This document shows positions 8,978-17,013 of a stretch of DNA of 64,000 nt, piece after piece. The position numbers and the translations under genes are program-made. This DNA is from Rhizobiales bacterium Ga0077545 (GTDB lineage: Bacteria; Pseudomonadota; Alphaproteobacteria; Rhizobiales; Methylopilaceae): assembly GCA_001464335.1 (NCBI GenBank), contig LNEV01000009.1, positions 248,001 to 312,000 on the forward strand, in the 5' to 3' direction. The notes beneath the pieces were generated by a model that had not been told where the DNA came from, ran no database searches, and saw nothing but the letters and a program-made list of their open reading frames with translations. Each line of letters starts with the position of its first letter. The first letter of the stretch is position 1.

Positions 8978-9597
8978 GCCGCGCTGCCGCCGTCCTGAGA
9001 TTTGGACTTGCTGCCGATTTTCGTCTCCGTGCCGTCGAGCAGACGCCGGATGTTTGCGTGATGCTTGGCGATCAGGATGGCGGACATCACGGCCAGTACG
9101 ATTCCGAACATCGGTCCCGACGTCCAGAGAAGAACGAGCGGCGAAACCGCTGCCGCGACCAGCGCCGACAGAGATGAGTATTTACTGATGAAGGCGACGA
9201 GCAGCCAGATTGCGCCGAAAACGAACGCAATGGGCCAGAAGAGGCCGATCAGAACTCCGATATAGGTCGCGACACCCTTGCCGCCCTTGAAGCCGAGCCA
9301 AACCGGAAAGATGTGCCCGATAAAGGCTGCGAACCCGGCGGCGAGGGCGGCGATGTCGCTGCCGAACGCATAACGCGCGATCAGAACCGCTGCCGTTCCC
9401 TTGAGCGCATCGGCAAGAAGCGTCGCCAGTGCGATGTCCTTGCGGCCGGTGCGCAGCACGTTGGTTGCGCCGATATTCTTTGAGCCGATGGCGCGTATGT
9501 CGCCAAGTCCGGCCGCCCGCGTGAAAAGAAGGCCGAACGGGATCGAGCCGAGCAGATAGCCGATGAGCAGCGAAATGAGTGCGGAGCTCTCGATCAC
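8974..9597 (-). CDS. plsY: Glycerol-3-phosphate acyltransferase PlsY
   Basis: 207 residues, several transmembrane helices. The family blocks are visible: [40 protein letters not shown]. PlsY transfers an acyl group from acyl-phosphate to glycerol-3-phosphate, the first committed step of phospholipid synthesis, at the inner membrane. A GTG at 9597 was chosen because it overlaps the stop of the upstream pyrC-like gene in a GTGA and gives a protein beginning directly at the first membrane helix. The longer TTG start at 9621 has no advantage. The last 30 residues are polar ([10 protein letters not shown]). Confidence 0.94.
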   Translation of the reverse strand: MIESSALISLLIGYLLGSIPFGLLFTRAAGLGDIRAIGSKNIGATNVLRTGRKDIALATLLADALKGTAAVLIARYAFGSDIAALAAGFAAFIGHIFPVWLGFKGGKGVATYIGVLIGLFWPIAFVFGAIWLLVAFISKYSSLSALVAAAVSPLVLLWTSGPMFGIVLAVMSAILIAKHHANIRRLLDGTETKIGSKSKSQDGGSAA

Positions 9598-10898
9598 TTC
9601 TTTGCGTCCGTGCGTGTGCAATCATACACGGTTTTGCCGGCCACGAGCGTGCGAAGGACGCGGCCCTGCAGACGCGCTTCATCGAAGGGCGTGTTCTTAG
9701 ATTTTGAGTGCAGCGTGGCGGGATCGAGCATGAAAGGATCGTCCGGATCGAACACAATGAGATCGGCGGGTGCGCCCTTTTGCAGACGGCCGCCCGGCAG
9801 ATCGAGAAGTTCGGCGGGGCGCGTCGAAAGTGCACGCAGAAGAACGGGAAGCGACATGTGTCCGGCGTGATGAAGGCGCAGGCCCGCGGCGAGCAGGGTC
9901 TCGATGCCCAGCGCGCCATCGGCAGCTTCCGCGAAAGGCTGGCGCTTCTGTTCGACGTCCTGCGGATTGTGATCCGACACGATGACGTCGATCAGGCCGC
10001 TGGAGACCGCTTCGGCGAGCGCCAGACGGTCCTCTTCGGAGCGGAGCGGCGGGGATACTTTGTAGAAGGTGCGGTAATCGCCGATGTCCGTCTCGTTGAA
10101 CGACAAATGATTGATCGAGGTGCTGCAGGTGAATTTCAGCCCCTGATCCTTGGCGCGGCGCACGATGTCCAGGGAATCCCGGTTTGTGACCGTCGCGGCA
10201 TGGTAGCGGCTGTTCGTCATCCGGGCGAGGCGCGCGTCGCGTTCAAGGATGATCGTCTCGGCTTCGATCGGACGTCCCGACAGACCGAGGCGGCTCGCAT
10301 ATTCGCCGGAATTCATCACACCGTTTCCGGCGAGATCGCGGTCCTCGGTGTGATGGACGATCAGCGCATCGAAGTCGCGCGCATAGGTCAACGCCCGCAG
10401 AAGCACGCGCGCATTGGCGATGGAATGTGCGCCGTCGGTGAAGAAGACGGCGCCGGCCTGTTTCAGAAGGCCGATTTCCGTCATCTCTTCGCCGCGCAGG
10501 CCTTTCGTCAGCGCCGCCGATGTCAGCACATTGACCACAGCCGTGTCGCGCGCCCGGCGCAGCAGATAATCCACGATGGCCGGATCATCGATAATGGGCG
10601 AGGTTTCGGGCGTGCAGACAATCGTCGTCACGCCACCGGCGGCCGCTGCAAGGCTGCCCGAAGCGATGCTTTCGCGATGTTCGGCACCCGGCTCGCCAAG
10701 AAAGGCGCGCATGTCGATGAGGCCGGGCGCGAGAACCTTGCCGCCGCAGTCGACGATTTCGGCCCCGTCGGGGGCCGAGTTCAGATCGGTGCCGAGATCG
10801 GCAATCGAGCCGTCTTTGACGAGCAGCGCGCCACGCGTGTCGGTGCCGGCAGCTGGATCGATAAGGCGCGCGTTTTTCAGGAGGAGAGGGCGGTTCAT
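9594..10898 (-). CDS. pyrC: Dihydroorotase homologue, probably non-catalytic (PyrC'/PyrX type)
   Basis: 434 residues with the amidohydrolase fold of class I dihydroorotases, but the zinc site is degraded. The usual D-x-H-x-H-x-R-E-P-G is [10 protein letters not shown] here, so both histidines and the substrate arginine are gone. The later HVST-type block reads HAATVTN, and the final DHAPH block reads SDHNPQ. Such proteins act as structural partners of aspartate carbamoyltransferase in other proteobacteria. It starts 4 nt after the pyrB stop, which fits a PyrB-PyrC' complex. A true dihydroorotase is then expected elsewhere in the genome. Start ATG at 10898. Confidence 0.9.
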   Translation of the reverse strand: MNRPLLLKNARLIDPAAGTDTRGALLVKDGSIADLGTDLNSAPDGAEIVDCGGKVLAPGLIDMRAFLGEPGAEHRESIASGSLAAAAGGVTTIVCTPETSPIIDDPAIVDYLLRRARDTAVVNVLTSAALTKGLRGEEMTEIGLLKQAGAVFFTDGAHSIANARVLLRALTYARDFDALIVHHTEDRDLAGNGVMNSGEYASRLGLSGRPIEAETIILERDARLARMTNSRYHAATVTNRDSLDIVRRAKDQGLKFTCSTSINHLSFNETDIGDYRTFYKVSPPLRSEEDRLALAEAVSSGLIDVIVSDHNPQDVEQKRQPFAEAADGALGIETLLAAGLRLHHAGHMSLPVLLRALSTRPAELLDLPGGRLQKGAPADLIVFDPDDPFMLDPATLHSKSKNTPFDEARLQGRVLRTLVAGKTVYDCTRTDAKK

Positions 10899-10902
10899 CG
10901 GC

Positions 10903-11856
10903 TCACCCGTTCGGCAGGTTGCGGGCGAGGGCTTCGAGCACGGCCATGCGCACCGCGACGCCCATTTCGACCTGTTCACGGATCAGGGATTGTGCGCCGT
11001 CCGCGATTTCAGAATCAATTTCGACGCCGCGATTCATCGGTCCAGGATGCATGACGAGCGCGTCCGGCTTGGCCCAGGACAGTTTTTCCGCATCAAGACC
11101 ATAGAAGCGGAAATATTCGCGCACGGACGGTACGAAGCTTCCGTTCATGCGCTCGAGCTGGAGGCGCAGCATCATCACGATATCGGCGTCCTTCAGGCCC
11201 TCGCGCATGTCGCGGAAGACTTCGACACCGAAGCGGTCGATGCCGCGCGGCAAGAGTGTCGACGGGCCGATGACCCGGACCCGCGCGCCGAGCGCCTGAA
11301 GCAGAATGATGTTCGAGCGGGCGACACGGCTGTGAAGCACGTCTCCGCAGATCGCCACGATCAATCCCTGAATGCGGCCTTTGTTGCGGCGAATGGTGAG
11401 AGCGTCGAGCAGCGCCTGTGTGGGGTGCTCGTGCGAGCCGTCTCCCGCATTGATGACGGCACAATCGACCTTGCGTGCGAGAAGGTGGACGGCGCCGGCT
11501 GCCTGATGGCGGATAACGATCAGATCGGGGCGCATGGCGTTCAGCGTTGCGGCCGTGTCCAGCAGCGTTTCGCCCTTTTTGATCGAGGACGAGGCCACCG
11601 CCATGTTCATCACGTCGGCGCCGAGCCTCTTGCCCGCGATCTCGAACGAAGACTGGGTACGGGTCGAATTTTCGAAGAAGAGATTGATCTGGGTACGCCC
11701 GTGAAGGGTGTCGCGCCTCTTGCCCGCCTGCCGGTTCGCTTCGGCGGTCTCGTCCGCCATATCCAGCAGAGCCTGCATTTCGAGGGGCGATAGCCCTTCG
11801 ATTCCAAGCAAGTGGCGATGCGGGTAGGGAAGTTTCGGCTGCGCTGGTGCGGTCAT
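10903..11856 (-). CDS. pyrB: Aspartate carbamoyltransferase catalytic subunit
   Basis: 317 residues. The carbamoyl-phosphate loop [13 protein letters not shown], the [13 protein letters not shown] loop and [16 protein letters not shown] are all present, so the enzyme should be active. It condenses carbamoyl phosphate with aspartate in the second step of pyrimidine synthesis. The start is ATG at 11856 ([18 protein letters not shown]); the frame stays open far upstream without coding character. No pyrI is nearby. The following pyrC-like gene probably supplies a structural partner subunit. Confidence 0.96.
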   Translation of the reverse strand: MTAPAQPKLPYPHRHLLGIEGLSPLEMQALLDMADETAEANRQAGKRRDTLHGRTQINLFFENSTRTQSSFEIAGKRLGADVMNMAVASSSIKKGETLLDTAATLNAMRPDLIVIRHQAAGAVHLLARKVDCAVINAGDGSHEHPTQALLDALTIRRNKGRIQGLIVAICGDVLHSRVARSNIILLQALGARVRVIGPSTLLPRGIDRFGVEVFRDMREGLKDADIVMMLRLQLERMNGSFVPSVREYFRFYGLDAEKLSWAKPDALVMHPGPMNRGVEIDSEIADGAQSLIREQVEMGVAVRMAVLEALARNLPNG

Positions 11857-11961
11857 CCGAAGTCGATCTCTTAGGCAGGTTTGGAACCGGGCGCAAGCCC
11901 GAGTTGTTGTTAACGTAAGCCGGAGTCCGGCAGCGGAAGGCAATAAGAGGAGGCCGTCGTC

Positions 11962-12345
11962 ATGTCGGCTAGACGTATCACCATCACGGCACTCGCGCTC
12001 CTGATGGGCTTTGCGGGTGCGGCGCAGGCCGGGCCTATGAACATCTTTTCGGCGTCCAAGGCTACCGAGGTTGCTAACGGAAGCACCGCAAATCTCGAAC
12101 TTGTCCACCGCCGCTATTATCGCGGTGGCCATTATCGCCGGGGCAATGCAGCCGGAGCGGCTTTTGCTTTGGGTGCCATGGGAGTGATCGGCGGGATCGC
12201 AGCAAGTGCCGCCGCCCGTGACCGCTATTACTGCGATCCCTATTATGACTATTGCGGCCGCAGGTATTACCGCCGGGGCTATTACGCTCCGCGATACTAT
12301 GCTCCGCGCTATTATGCGCCGCGTCACCGGTATCGTTATTACTGA
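11962..12345 (+). CDS. Secreted Tyr/Arg/Gly-rich small protein A
   Basis: 127 residues. A clear signal peptide ([22 protein letters not shown], cleavage after AQA) is followed by [11 protein letters not shown] and a very tyrosine- and arginine-rich body: [12 protein letters not shown], an alanine/glycine hydrophobic stretch (about 54-78), [16 protein letters not shown] and three tandem YYAPR units. The protein is strongly basic, probably periplasmic or outer-surface. A strong AGAGGAGG ribosome-binding site precedes the ATG. The architecture matches the next gene. Function unknown; such proteins are common in Hyphomicrobiales. Confidence 0.85.
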   Translation: MSARRITITALALLMGFAGAAQAGPMNIFSASKATEVANGSTANLELVHRRYYRGGHYRRGNAAGAAFALGAMGVIGGIAASAAARDRYYCDPYYDYCGRRYYRRGYYAPRYYAPRYYAPRHRYRYY

Positions 12346-12372
12346 GAAGGGCGTTCTGCGCCCTTGTTCCCG
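12346..12372 (+). terminator. Possible weak terminator hairpin
   Basis: AAGGGCG, loop TTCTG, CGCCCTT just after the stop of the first YRG-rich gene. Only a short T-poor tail (GTTCCC) follows, so it may attenuate rather than stop transcription into the next gene. Confidence 0.4.
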
Positions 12373-12448
12373 GAACCTCCTGTTCACTCGAACGTTGTAG
12401 TTTCGAAGTGTTCGGGTGGTGAGCCCGCGCGTTAGGGAAGGATTTACA

Positions 12449-12853
12449 ATGAAACCGATCGTCAGCCGCAGCCTTGTTGCGGGTCTTATCGCTGCAACGG
12501 CTCTGACAGGTGCAGCCCAGGCGGCGCCGTTGAACATCTGGTCCGCGTCGCGCGCGCAGGAAGCGTCGAGCCCGCAGCTCGAGCAGGTCCAGCGACGCTA
12601 TTACCGGGGCGGCTATCGCGGCGGATACCGCCGGGGTGGCATCAACCCGGGTGCTGCGGCGGCCATCGGCGTCATCGGCGGCCTTGCTGCGGGCGCCGCA
12701 ATCGCAAACTCGCGCGACCGCTACTACGACGATGGATATTACGACGACGGGTATTACGCCCAGGGACCGGCCTATCGCAGCGGCCCGGTCTATTCCCCCG
12801 GAATCGGGAATTGCTCGGACCGGCCTAACAATTATCCCACGGATCAGTGCTGA
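12449..12853 (+). CDS. Secreted Tyr/Arg/Gly-rich small protein B (relative of the upstream gene)
   Basis: 134 residues. A signal peptide ([18 protein letters not shown]) leads into [12 protein letters not shown], which parallels [11 protein letters not shown] in the preceding protein. Then comes [16 protein letters not shown], a glycine/alanine segment ([14 protein letters not shown]) and a tyrosine/aspartate-rich C-terminus ([15 protein letters not shown]) ending with two cysteines (GNCSDRPN and DQC). Start ATG at 12449, preceded by AGGGAAGG at good spacing. Shared order of motifs shows that the two genes are tandem duplicates that have diverged: A ends basic, B ends acidic. Function unknown. 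Confidence 0.83.
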   Translation: MKPIVSRSLVAGLIAATALTGAAQAAPLNIWSASRAQEASSPQLEQVQRRYYRGGYRGGYRRGGINPGAAAAIGVIGGLAAGAAIANSRDRYYDDGYYDDGYYAQGPAYRSGPVYSPGIGNCSDRPNNYPTDQC

Positions 12854-12874
12854 CCTCCTGTCCGCACGACCTTG

Positions 12875-12905
12875 AGGGCGCCTTCGGGCGCCCTTTTCTT
12901 TTTCA
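12875..12905. terminator. Intrinsic terminator between YRG-rich gene B and ruvX
   Basis: AGGGCGCC, loop TTCG, GGCGCCCT, then TTTCTTTTTC. An 8-bp GC-rich stem with a T-run on the plus strand, ending the secreted-protein pair just where the ruvX stop codon lies. Confidence 0.85.
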
Positions 12906-13382
12906 GTTGTCCGAAAGGTGGCGCAGCCGGTCGAGCGCGCCCTGCAGGATGAAGGCGGCGGCGTGGCTGTCGATGACTTCGGCGCGGCGGGCGCGGGACA
13001 CATCCTGCGCGATGAGTTCGCGCTCGACGGCCGCCGTGGACAGCCGCTCGTCCCACAGCGCGATCGGCAGATCCGTGAGCCTTGCGAGATTGCGGGCGAA
13101 GGCGCGGCTGGCCTGGGCGCGGGGGCCCTCGGTGCCGTCCATATTGACCGGCAGGCCGATGACGAAGGCGGCGATGCGGCGCTCGGCCGAGAGCCTCAGG
13201 ATTTCCTCCGCGTCGGCGGTGAACTTGGTGCGGCGCACAGTCTTGAAGGGCGTCGAGACGCGACGGCCATCGTCCGAGACGGCAAGCCCGATTGTCTTCG
13301 TGCCGGGGTCCATACCCAGCAGCGAGCCGCGTGCGGGCAGGAGGGGGGCAAGCTCTTCGACACGGAGGATTGGCGCGGGCAT
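12903..13382 (-). CDS. ruvX: RuvX/YqgF family Holliday junction resolvase-like protein
   Basis: 159 residues with the RNase H-like YqgF fold. GMDPGTKTIGLAVSD carries the first catalytic aspartate. FVIGLPVNMDGTEGPRA and WDERLST follow, and the late aspartate lies in EVIDSHAAA. The family processes Holliday junctions and, in some bacteria, pre-16S rRNA 5' ends. It is essential or nearly so. It sits upstream of pyrB on the same strand, separated by the two secreted-protein genes on the opposite strand, which look inserted into an otherwise conserved order. Confidence 0.94.
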   Translation of the reverse strand: MPAPILRVEELAPLLPARGSLLGMDPGTKTIGLAVSDDGRRVSTPFKTVRRTKFTADAEEILRLSAERRIAAFVIGLPVNMDGTEGPRAQASRAFARNLARLTDLPIALWDERLSTAAVERELIAQDVSRARRAEVIDSHAAAFILQGALDRLRHLSDN

Positions 13383-13463
13383 GCAGCCGACCTAGCATGA
13401 CTGCACGCATGGAGGAACTTTCCTCAGTGGGTGAACATTGGGCCAGACTTAAGGGAGGACCGC

Positions 13464-13757
13464 ATGAACACCGCAAATCTGCAGCTCGAAGGACTTTACG
13501 CCGCCGTTTCCGCGCTGATGGGAGCGCTGCGCGAAAAGGATGTGCTGTCGCAGGAGGAGATCGACACCTGCCTGGCCAGGGCCGAGAAGCTCAATGCGAG
13601 CTGCCGGCGCACGGAATTGCCGGCGGCGAATCTGGAGGCGATCCTGTTTCCGTTCCGCTATCTGCGGGCGGCCAATGCGGCCAGCGAGCCGAAGAGTTTT
13701 TCGGAAATCGCCACCGCAATCGGCATGCGTAAGGACGACGACATCCGGCCGAGCTGA
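13464..13757 (+). CDS. Conserved hypothetical protein
   Basis: 97 residues, soluble, no signal peptide. It begins MNTANLQLEGLYAAVSALM and is mostly helical (LREKDVLSQEEIDTCLARAE, then LEAILFPFRYLRAANAA), ending in a short charged tail. GGGAGGA 4-5 nt before the ATG at 13464 is a near-perfect ribosome-binding site and fixes the start. It is divergent from ruvX. I do not recognise a domain. A long inverted repeat follows directly after the stop codon. Confidence 0.75.
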   Translation: MNTANLQLEGLYAAVSALMGALREKDVLSQEEIDTCLARAEKLNASCRRTELPAANLEAILFPFRYLRAANAASEPKSFSEIATAIGMRKDDDIRPS

Positions 13758-13764
13758 CGATGGT

Positions 13765-13821
13765 GCGATGATGTTGAAGGTGGGGCGGAGGGGCCGCTGC
13801 CATCAACAACAACATCATCGC
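13765..13821. repeat. Long inverted repeat (hairpin) after the 97-residue gene
   Basis: GCGATGATGTTG at 13765-13776 and its exact reverse complement at 13810-13821 flank a 33-nt centre that can pair further (TGGGGCGG with CCGCTGCC). There is no T-run, so it is not a standard intrinsic terminator. The stretch to the next gene (to 13979) is AT-richer than its surroundings and probably holds the esterase promoter. Confidence 0.6.
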
Positions 13822-13979
13822 GTCCCGTGCGGGCGAACCATTCCACAAGGAACATTATCCTTGCTCAAAAGTCAAGGAATATAGTCTCTCGGCGCGTCGA
13901 AAGTGGAACACCCGTTGGTGCGCGACGTTAGCCCAATGGATGCGCGCGCGGCGTGCAGTTTCATTTTCAGGAGAGACTT

Positions 13980-15119
13980 ATGCCAAACAAGGCCCTCCGC
14001 ACGCTCTTGCTTGCGACAACCCTCATTTCCGCTCCCGTGTTTGCACAGACACCTCCGGCGGAAGAGCCCACGCTGAAAGACAAGTTCGACCGCACCGTGC
14101 TCGAAGCGGTCGGCAGCCCGATGGCGAATGTCGATCTCGACATGAAGCGCGTGCTCGACACGCTTGCGACGCTGAAGCCGAGGCCGATCATCGGCGCCAT
14201 AACGGCCAAGGAGGCGCGCACGCAGCCGACCATTGCAGATGCGGCCGCGCTGGTGATGAAGGAAGAAGGCAAGGGCACGCAGCCGAGCGATGTGACCGCG
14301 CAGGACACGACCTACAAGGGCGCCAACGGCGATGTTCCGGTGCGTATTTACAAGCCCGCGAACGCTTCTTCAAACGCTCCCGTCGTTCTGTATTTCCACG
14401 GCGGCGGCTTCGTGATCGCCGACCTCGACACCTACGATGCGAGCCCGCGCGCCATTGCGCAGCAGAGCGGCGCCATCGTCGTTTCGGCGCATTACAGCCA
14501 GGCACCCGAATATCCGTTTCCGGCGGCGCATGAGGATGCCGTCGCGGCCTACAAATGGGTTCTCGACAACGCCGGGAGCTGGGGCGGCGATGCCTCGAAG
14601 GTCGCGGTGATGGGCGAAAGCGCCGGCGGCAATCTCGCGATCAATGTGGCCATTGCCGCGCGCGACCAGAACCTGCAGGCCGCCGTGCATCAGGTGCTGA
14701 TCTATCCGCTGGCGGGCTCGAACATGCAGACCGCGTCCTATGAGGAGAACGACAGTTCGGTGCCGCTCAACCGGCCGATGATGCAGTGGTTTGTCGGCCA
14801 GACCTTTGCGAACGAAGCCGCCGTGCAGGACAAGAGGATCGACCTCGTGGGCAAGGCCGACCTGAAGAACCTGCCGCCCGCGACCGTCATCACGGCGGAA
14901 ATCGACCCGCTCAACACCGAGGGGCAGGAGCTTGCGAAGAAGCTGAAGGAGGCGGGCGTGAAGGTCGATGCACGCGATTATGCGGGTGTGACGCATGAAT
15001 TCTTCGGGCTTGGAAATGTCGTGGCCGACGCGAAGGACGCGCAGGCGCGCGTCGCGGCAAACCTCAAGGACGCTTTCGGCGCCAGCGAGGGACGGGCCTC
15101 GACGCCGAGCGCGCAGTAA
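13980..15119 (+). CDS. Secreted alpha/beta hydrolase, HSL (family IV) esterase type
   Basis: 379 residues. Signal peptide ALRTLLLATTLISAPVFAQ. The catalytic domain has the family IV oxyanion motif HGGGF, the nucleophile elbow GESAGG, an aspartate in AEIDPLNTEG and a histidine in GVTHEFFG, so the triad is complete. Enzymes of this family hydrolyse short- and medium-chain esters. About 110 residues between the signal peptide and the HGGGF motif form an N-terminal cap. Start ATG at 13980 follows AGGAGAG. It is monocistronic, ending at a strong terminator. The natural substrate is not predictable. Confidence 0.9.
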   Translation: MPNKALRTLLLATTLISAPVFAQTPPAEEPTLKDKFDRTVLEAVGSPMANVDLDMKRVLDTLATLKPRPIIGAITAKEARTQPTIADAAALVMKEEGKGTQPSDVTAQDTTYKGANGDVPVRIYKPANASSNAPVVLYFHGGGFVIADLDTYDASPRAIAQQSGAIVVSAHYSQAPEYPFPAAHEDAVAAYKWVLDNAGSWGGDASKVAVMGESAGGNLAINVAIAARDQNLQAAVHQVLIYPLAGSNMQTASYEENDSSVPLNRPMMQWFVGQTFANEAAVQDKRIDLVGKADLKNLPPATVITAEIDPLNTEGQELAKKLKEAGVKVDARDYAGVTHEFFGLGNVVADAKDAQARVAANLKDAFGASEGRASTPSAQ

Positions 15120-15138
15120 GCGCTGACGGAGCGATTCG

Positions 15139-15177
15139 ACCGACCTTGCCGGGACAGCCCCGGCAAGGTCGGTTTTT
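15139..15177 (+). terminator. Intrinsic terminator after the esterase gene
   Basis: A perfect 15-bp stem (ACCGACCTTGCCGGG with its complement at 15159-15173), 5-nt loop and a T-run (GGTTTTTG). Confidence 0.93.
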
Positions 15178-15367
15178 GTGGTGATGGCGGCGAGCTTGCC
15201 CGAAACTGGCCGGAAAGCCGCGAAATTCGGGCGAATCCTAACGAAGGTCTAAGAAATTGCGGCGGCGGCGTGGCCATGGGCCAAGCCAGCGCATAGCCGG
15301 TTTGCGAGCCATGCCCTCACTGAAAGGTTCGCGATCAATTATCTCTCTGCGCCTAGGAGATAAGACA

Positions 15368-15517
15368 ATGTTGATCGCTTACGTTTTGAAATCGATGAAG
15401 ACCTATCTGGAGCGCAAGGCCGCCGAGGCCAAGCTTCTGGAAATGTCCGATCGCGATCTCAAGGATATCGGTGTGAGCCGCCCGGACATCGCAACGGCCG
15501 TTCGCTTCGGCCGCTGA
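15368..15517 (+). CDS. DUF1127 domain small protein
   Basis: 49 residues: a short N-terminal helix, then the DUF1127 signature LLEMSDRDLKDIGVSRPDI followed by a short tail. Proteins of this type are small arginine/lysine-bearing regulators; in some alphaproteobacteria members affect phosphate and carbon metabolism and RNA turnover. TAGGAGA lies 7 nt before the ATG. It is a single-gene unit with its own terminator. The 230 bases upstream hold no other gene and should contain the promoter. Confidence 0.9.
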   Translation: MLIAYVLKSMKTYLERKAAEAKLLEMSDRDLKDIGVSRPDIATAVRFGR

Positions 15518-15557
15518 TCCGATCCGAAATCTCCGCGCGCTTGAGGTGCGCGGATGT

Positions 15558-15585
15558 ACAAAAGGCCCCGTCAGGGGCCTTTTGT
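15558..15585. terminator. Bidirectional intrinsic terminator after the DUF1127 gene
   Basis: ACAAAAGGCCCC, loop GTCA, GGGGCCTTTTGT: a perfect 12-bp stem with A- and T-runs on either side. It can serve the DUF1127 gene and the convergent membrane-protein gene. Confidence 0.9.
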
Positions 15586-15623
15586 GTGTCTGGAGGTGCG
15601 AGATCTGGCGGCGGCGTACGGCC

Positions 15624-16112
15624 TCAGCCCGCAGCCATCCGGCCCTGCCGGCGCAGATGGATGATCTGGGCCGTCAGTCCGACAATGAGCATGACGAGAA
15701 GGCTGGCCTGCGAGCCGAGGAGAAGCGGCGAGGCGAGGTCGGTGACCAGCGGATGGCCGTCCGGCACGCGGCGCAGGATCTCGGTGACGGTGGGCAGCAT
15801 CAGGAGGAACGCGGTCAGGCTCAGGCTGATCGTTTCCAGATATTCGGCCGCGCGCCCGAGAACCGAGAACCGCCCGACGCCATACCCCACGAACAGCAGG
15901 ACGAGCGTCAGGCCTCCGATGACGTAGCTGACCGGGGCATGGGCCACGAGAAAGACCGTCGTGGCGCCCACCAGCATGGACACGAAATAGACGGCTCCCG
16001 CCACAGACCCCGGCACGATCCGGCCGTAACGGGCGAACATGTAGACGGCGACGGGAATGGCGGGCAGGCTGCCGATCGTATGTACCCAACCGAGGGGCGA
16101 AATTCCGAACAT
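15624..16112 (-). CDS. Hypothetical five-helix membrane protein, probable TetR target
   Basis: 162 residues, about five hydrophobic segments (near 7-27, 34-57, 60-80, 90-110 and 130-150) with a histidine-bearing polar N-terminal loop (GWVHTIGS). I do not recognise the family. Start ATG at 16112 has GAAAGGA 7 nt upstream; an ATG five codons earlier lacks this. A TetR-type operator (16147-16162) lies 35-50 nt upstream of the start and matches the operator in the promoter of the neighbouring tetR gene, so the two genes probably form a regulator-effector pair, for example for transport or membrane stress. Confidence 0.78.
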   Translation of the reverse strand: MFGISPLGWVHTIGSLPAIPVAVYMFARYGRIVPGSVAGAVYFVSMLVGATTVFLVAHAPVSYVIGGLTLVLLFVGYGVGRFSVLGRAAEYLETISLSLTAFLLMLPTVTEILRRVPDGHPLVTDLASPLLLGSQASLLVMLIVGLTAQIIHLRRQGRMAAG

Positions 16113-16146
16113 TTGACGTCCTTTCATCGACGAAGAAAGTGGTGGC

Positions 16147-16162
16147 TACCTATCAATCGGTA
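16147..16162. promoter_or_regulatory. TetR-type operator upstream of the membrane-protein gene
   Basis: TACC-TATCAATC-GGTA, half sites TACC and GGTA separated by 8 bases, exactly the spacing found in the second operator at 16819-16834. Confidence 0.75.
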
Positions 16163-16172
16163 GGCTGAAGGA

Positions 16173-16212
16173 GTGTGCGTGTGCGTGTGCGTGTGCGTGT
16201 GCGTGTGCGTGC
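16173..16212. repeat. Hexanucleotide microsatellite (GTGTGC)x6 plus partial unit
   Basis: Six exact GTGTGC units from 16173 to 16208 followed by GTGC. It lies between the tetR stop codon (16227) and the operator of the membrane-protein gene, so copy-number change would not alter either protein but could alter upstream promoter geometry. Confidence 0.95.
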
Positions 16213-16226
16213 CTTGGCTTCCGGTT

Positions 16227-16808
16227 TCAGGCGCGCGCGGCGAGGCGCTGCAACAGGGGAGCGGTAATGACACCGAACATTTCGGCGTCGCCATAGGCGC
16301 GCGCGGAAAGCATGGCGCCGTGGACGGTGGCCATGAAAGCCTCGGCCTCGGCTTTGGCCGGGCCCGCCAAATGGAGGCTGCCTTGCGCTTCGCCGCGTTC
16401 CAGAACCGAAGTCAGCCAGGACGACAGCGCCCGGAAATGGGCGCGCACCTCGACGACGACCTCCTCGGGAAGAACGGGGATCTGGGTGGCGAGCAGGGCG
16501 CAGGCGCAGAACGGGGCGCTCTCATCGGCGATGCAGGCCTGCCAATAGCCGAGATAGGCGCGGAGCTGGTCGGCCGGATCGGGGACGTTCTGTTCCAGCG
16601 CGGCGATCCCCGCATCGGCCTGCTCGCGGTAGCGGACAACGAGCGCGCGGACGAGATCGGCCTTGCTCGGGAAATGATGGTGGATGCTGGCGTTGCGGAT
16701 GCCGACCACCTTGGAAATGTCGGCATAGCTGAAGCCGTTATACCCGCCCGCAATGATGAGGGAGAGCGCGGAGCGGAGGATTTCGTCGGAGGTGTTGGTG
16801 GCGTTCAT
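16227..16808 (-). CDS. TetR/AcrR family transcriptional regulator
   Basis: 193 residues. The N-terminal helix-turn-helix (about 5-50) reads ILRSALSLIIAGGYNGFSYADIS then NASIHHHFPSKADLVRALV, the standard TetR DNA-binding domain. The C-terminal half is a helical ligand-binding domain with paired cysteines (FCACALLATQ). ATG at 16808 was chosen. A TTG at 16817 is possible, but the predicted -10 box would overlap it. The promoter places the transcript start near the ATG, so the mRNA may be leaderless. An operator lies inside the promoter, implying autorepression. The ligand is unknown. Confidence 0.9.
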   Translation of the reverse strand: MNATNTSDEILRSALSLIIAGGYNGFSYADISKVVGIRNASIHHHFPSKADLVRALVVRYREQADAGIAALEQNVPDPADQLRAYLGYWQACIADESAPFCACALLATQIPVLPEEVVVEVRAHFRALSSWLTSVLERGEAQGSLHLAGPAKAEAEAFMATVHGAMLSARAYGDAEMFGVITAPLLQRLAARA

Positions 16809-16814
16809 ATCCGA

Positions 16815-16843
16815 CAATTACCTACTAGTAGGTAGAACATCAA
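16815..16843 (-). promoter_or_regulatory. tetR promoter
   Basis: On the minus strand TTGATG (16838-16843) and TAATTG (16815-16820) are separated by 17 nt. The spacer is filled by the palindromic operator. The predicted start point falls at or next to the tetR ATG. Confidence 0.55.
16819..16834. promoter_or_regulatory. TetR operator, perfect 16-bp palindrome
   Basis: TACCTACTAGTAGGTA, a perfect palindrome sited between the -35 and -10 boxes of tetR and sharing TACC-N8-GGTA with the site at 16147-16162. Confidence 0.85.
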
Positions 16844-17013
16844 GGCGTGCGACCAGCTGAATTTACCTCAGATTGCTCTCGAACTTTGACCTCAAGTGGC
16901 ACCCGGGACACAGCAGATCGCATTCGGACGCACAACCGGCTCGAAATCAGCGGTTGATGTTTGACTCGGTTGCGCGCGTTGGATGAAGTGTCTCCCGGGG
17001 AACGGGGGCAAAA

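Noticed and set aside
10903-12537. Longer pyrB reading frame extending far upstream
   Set aside because: The extension runs antisense through the first YRG-rich secreted gene and has no similarity to PyrB; the family start is at 11856.
16173-16835. Plus-strand frame starting MCVCVCV through the microsatellite
   Set aside because: The repeat alone creates the Cys/Val run; the rest is antisense to tetR.
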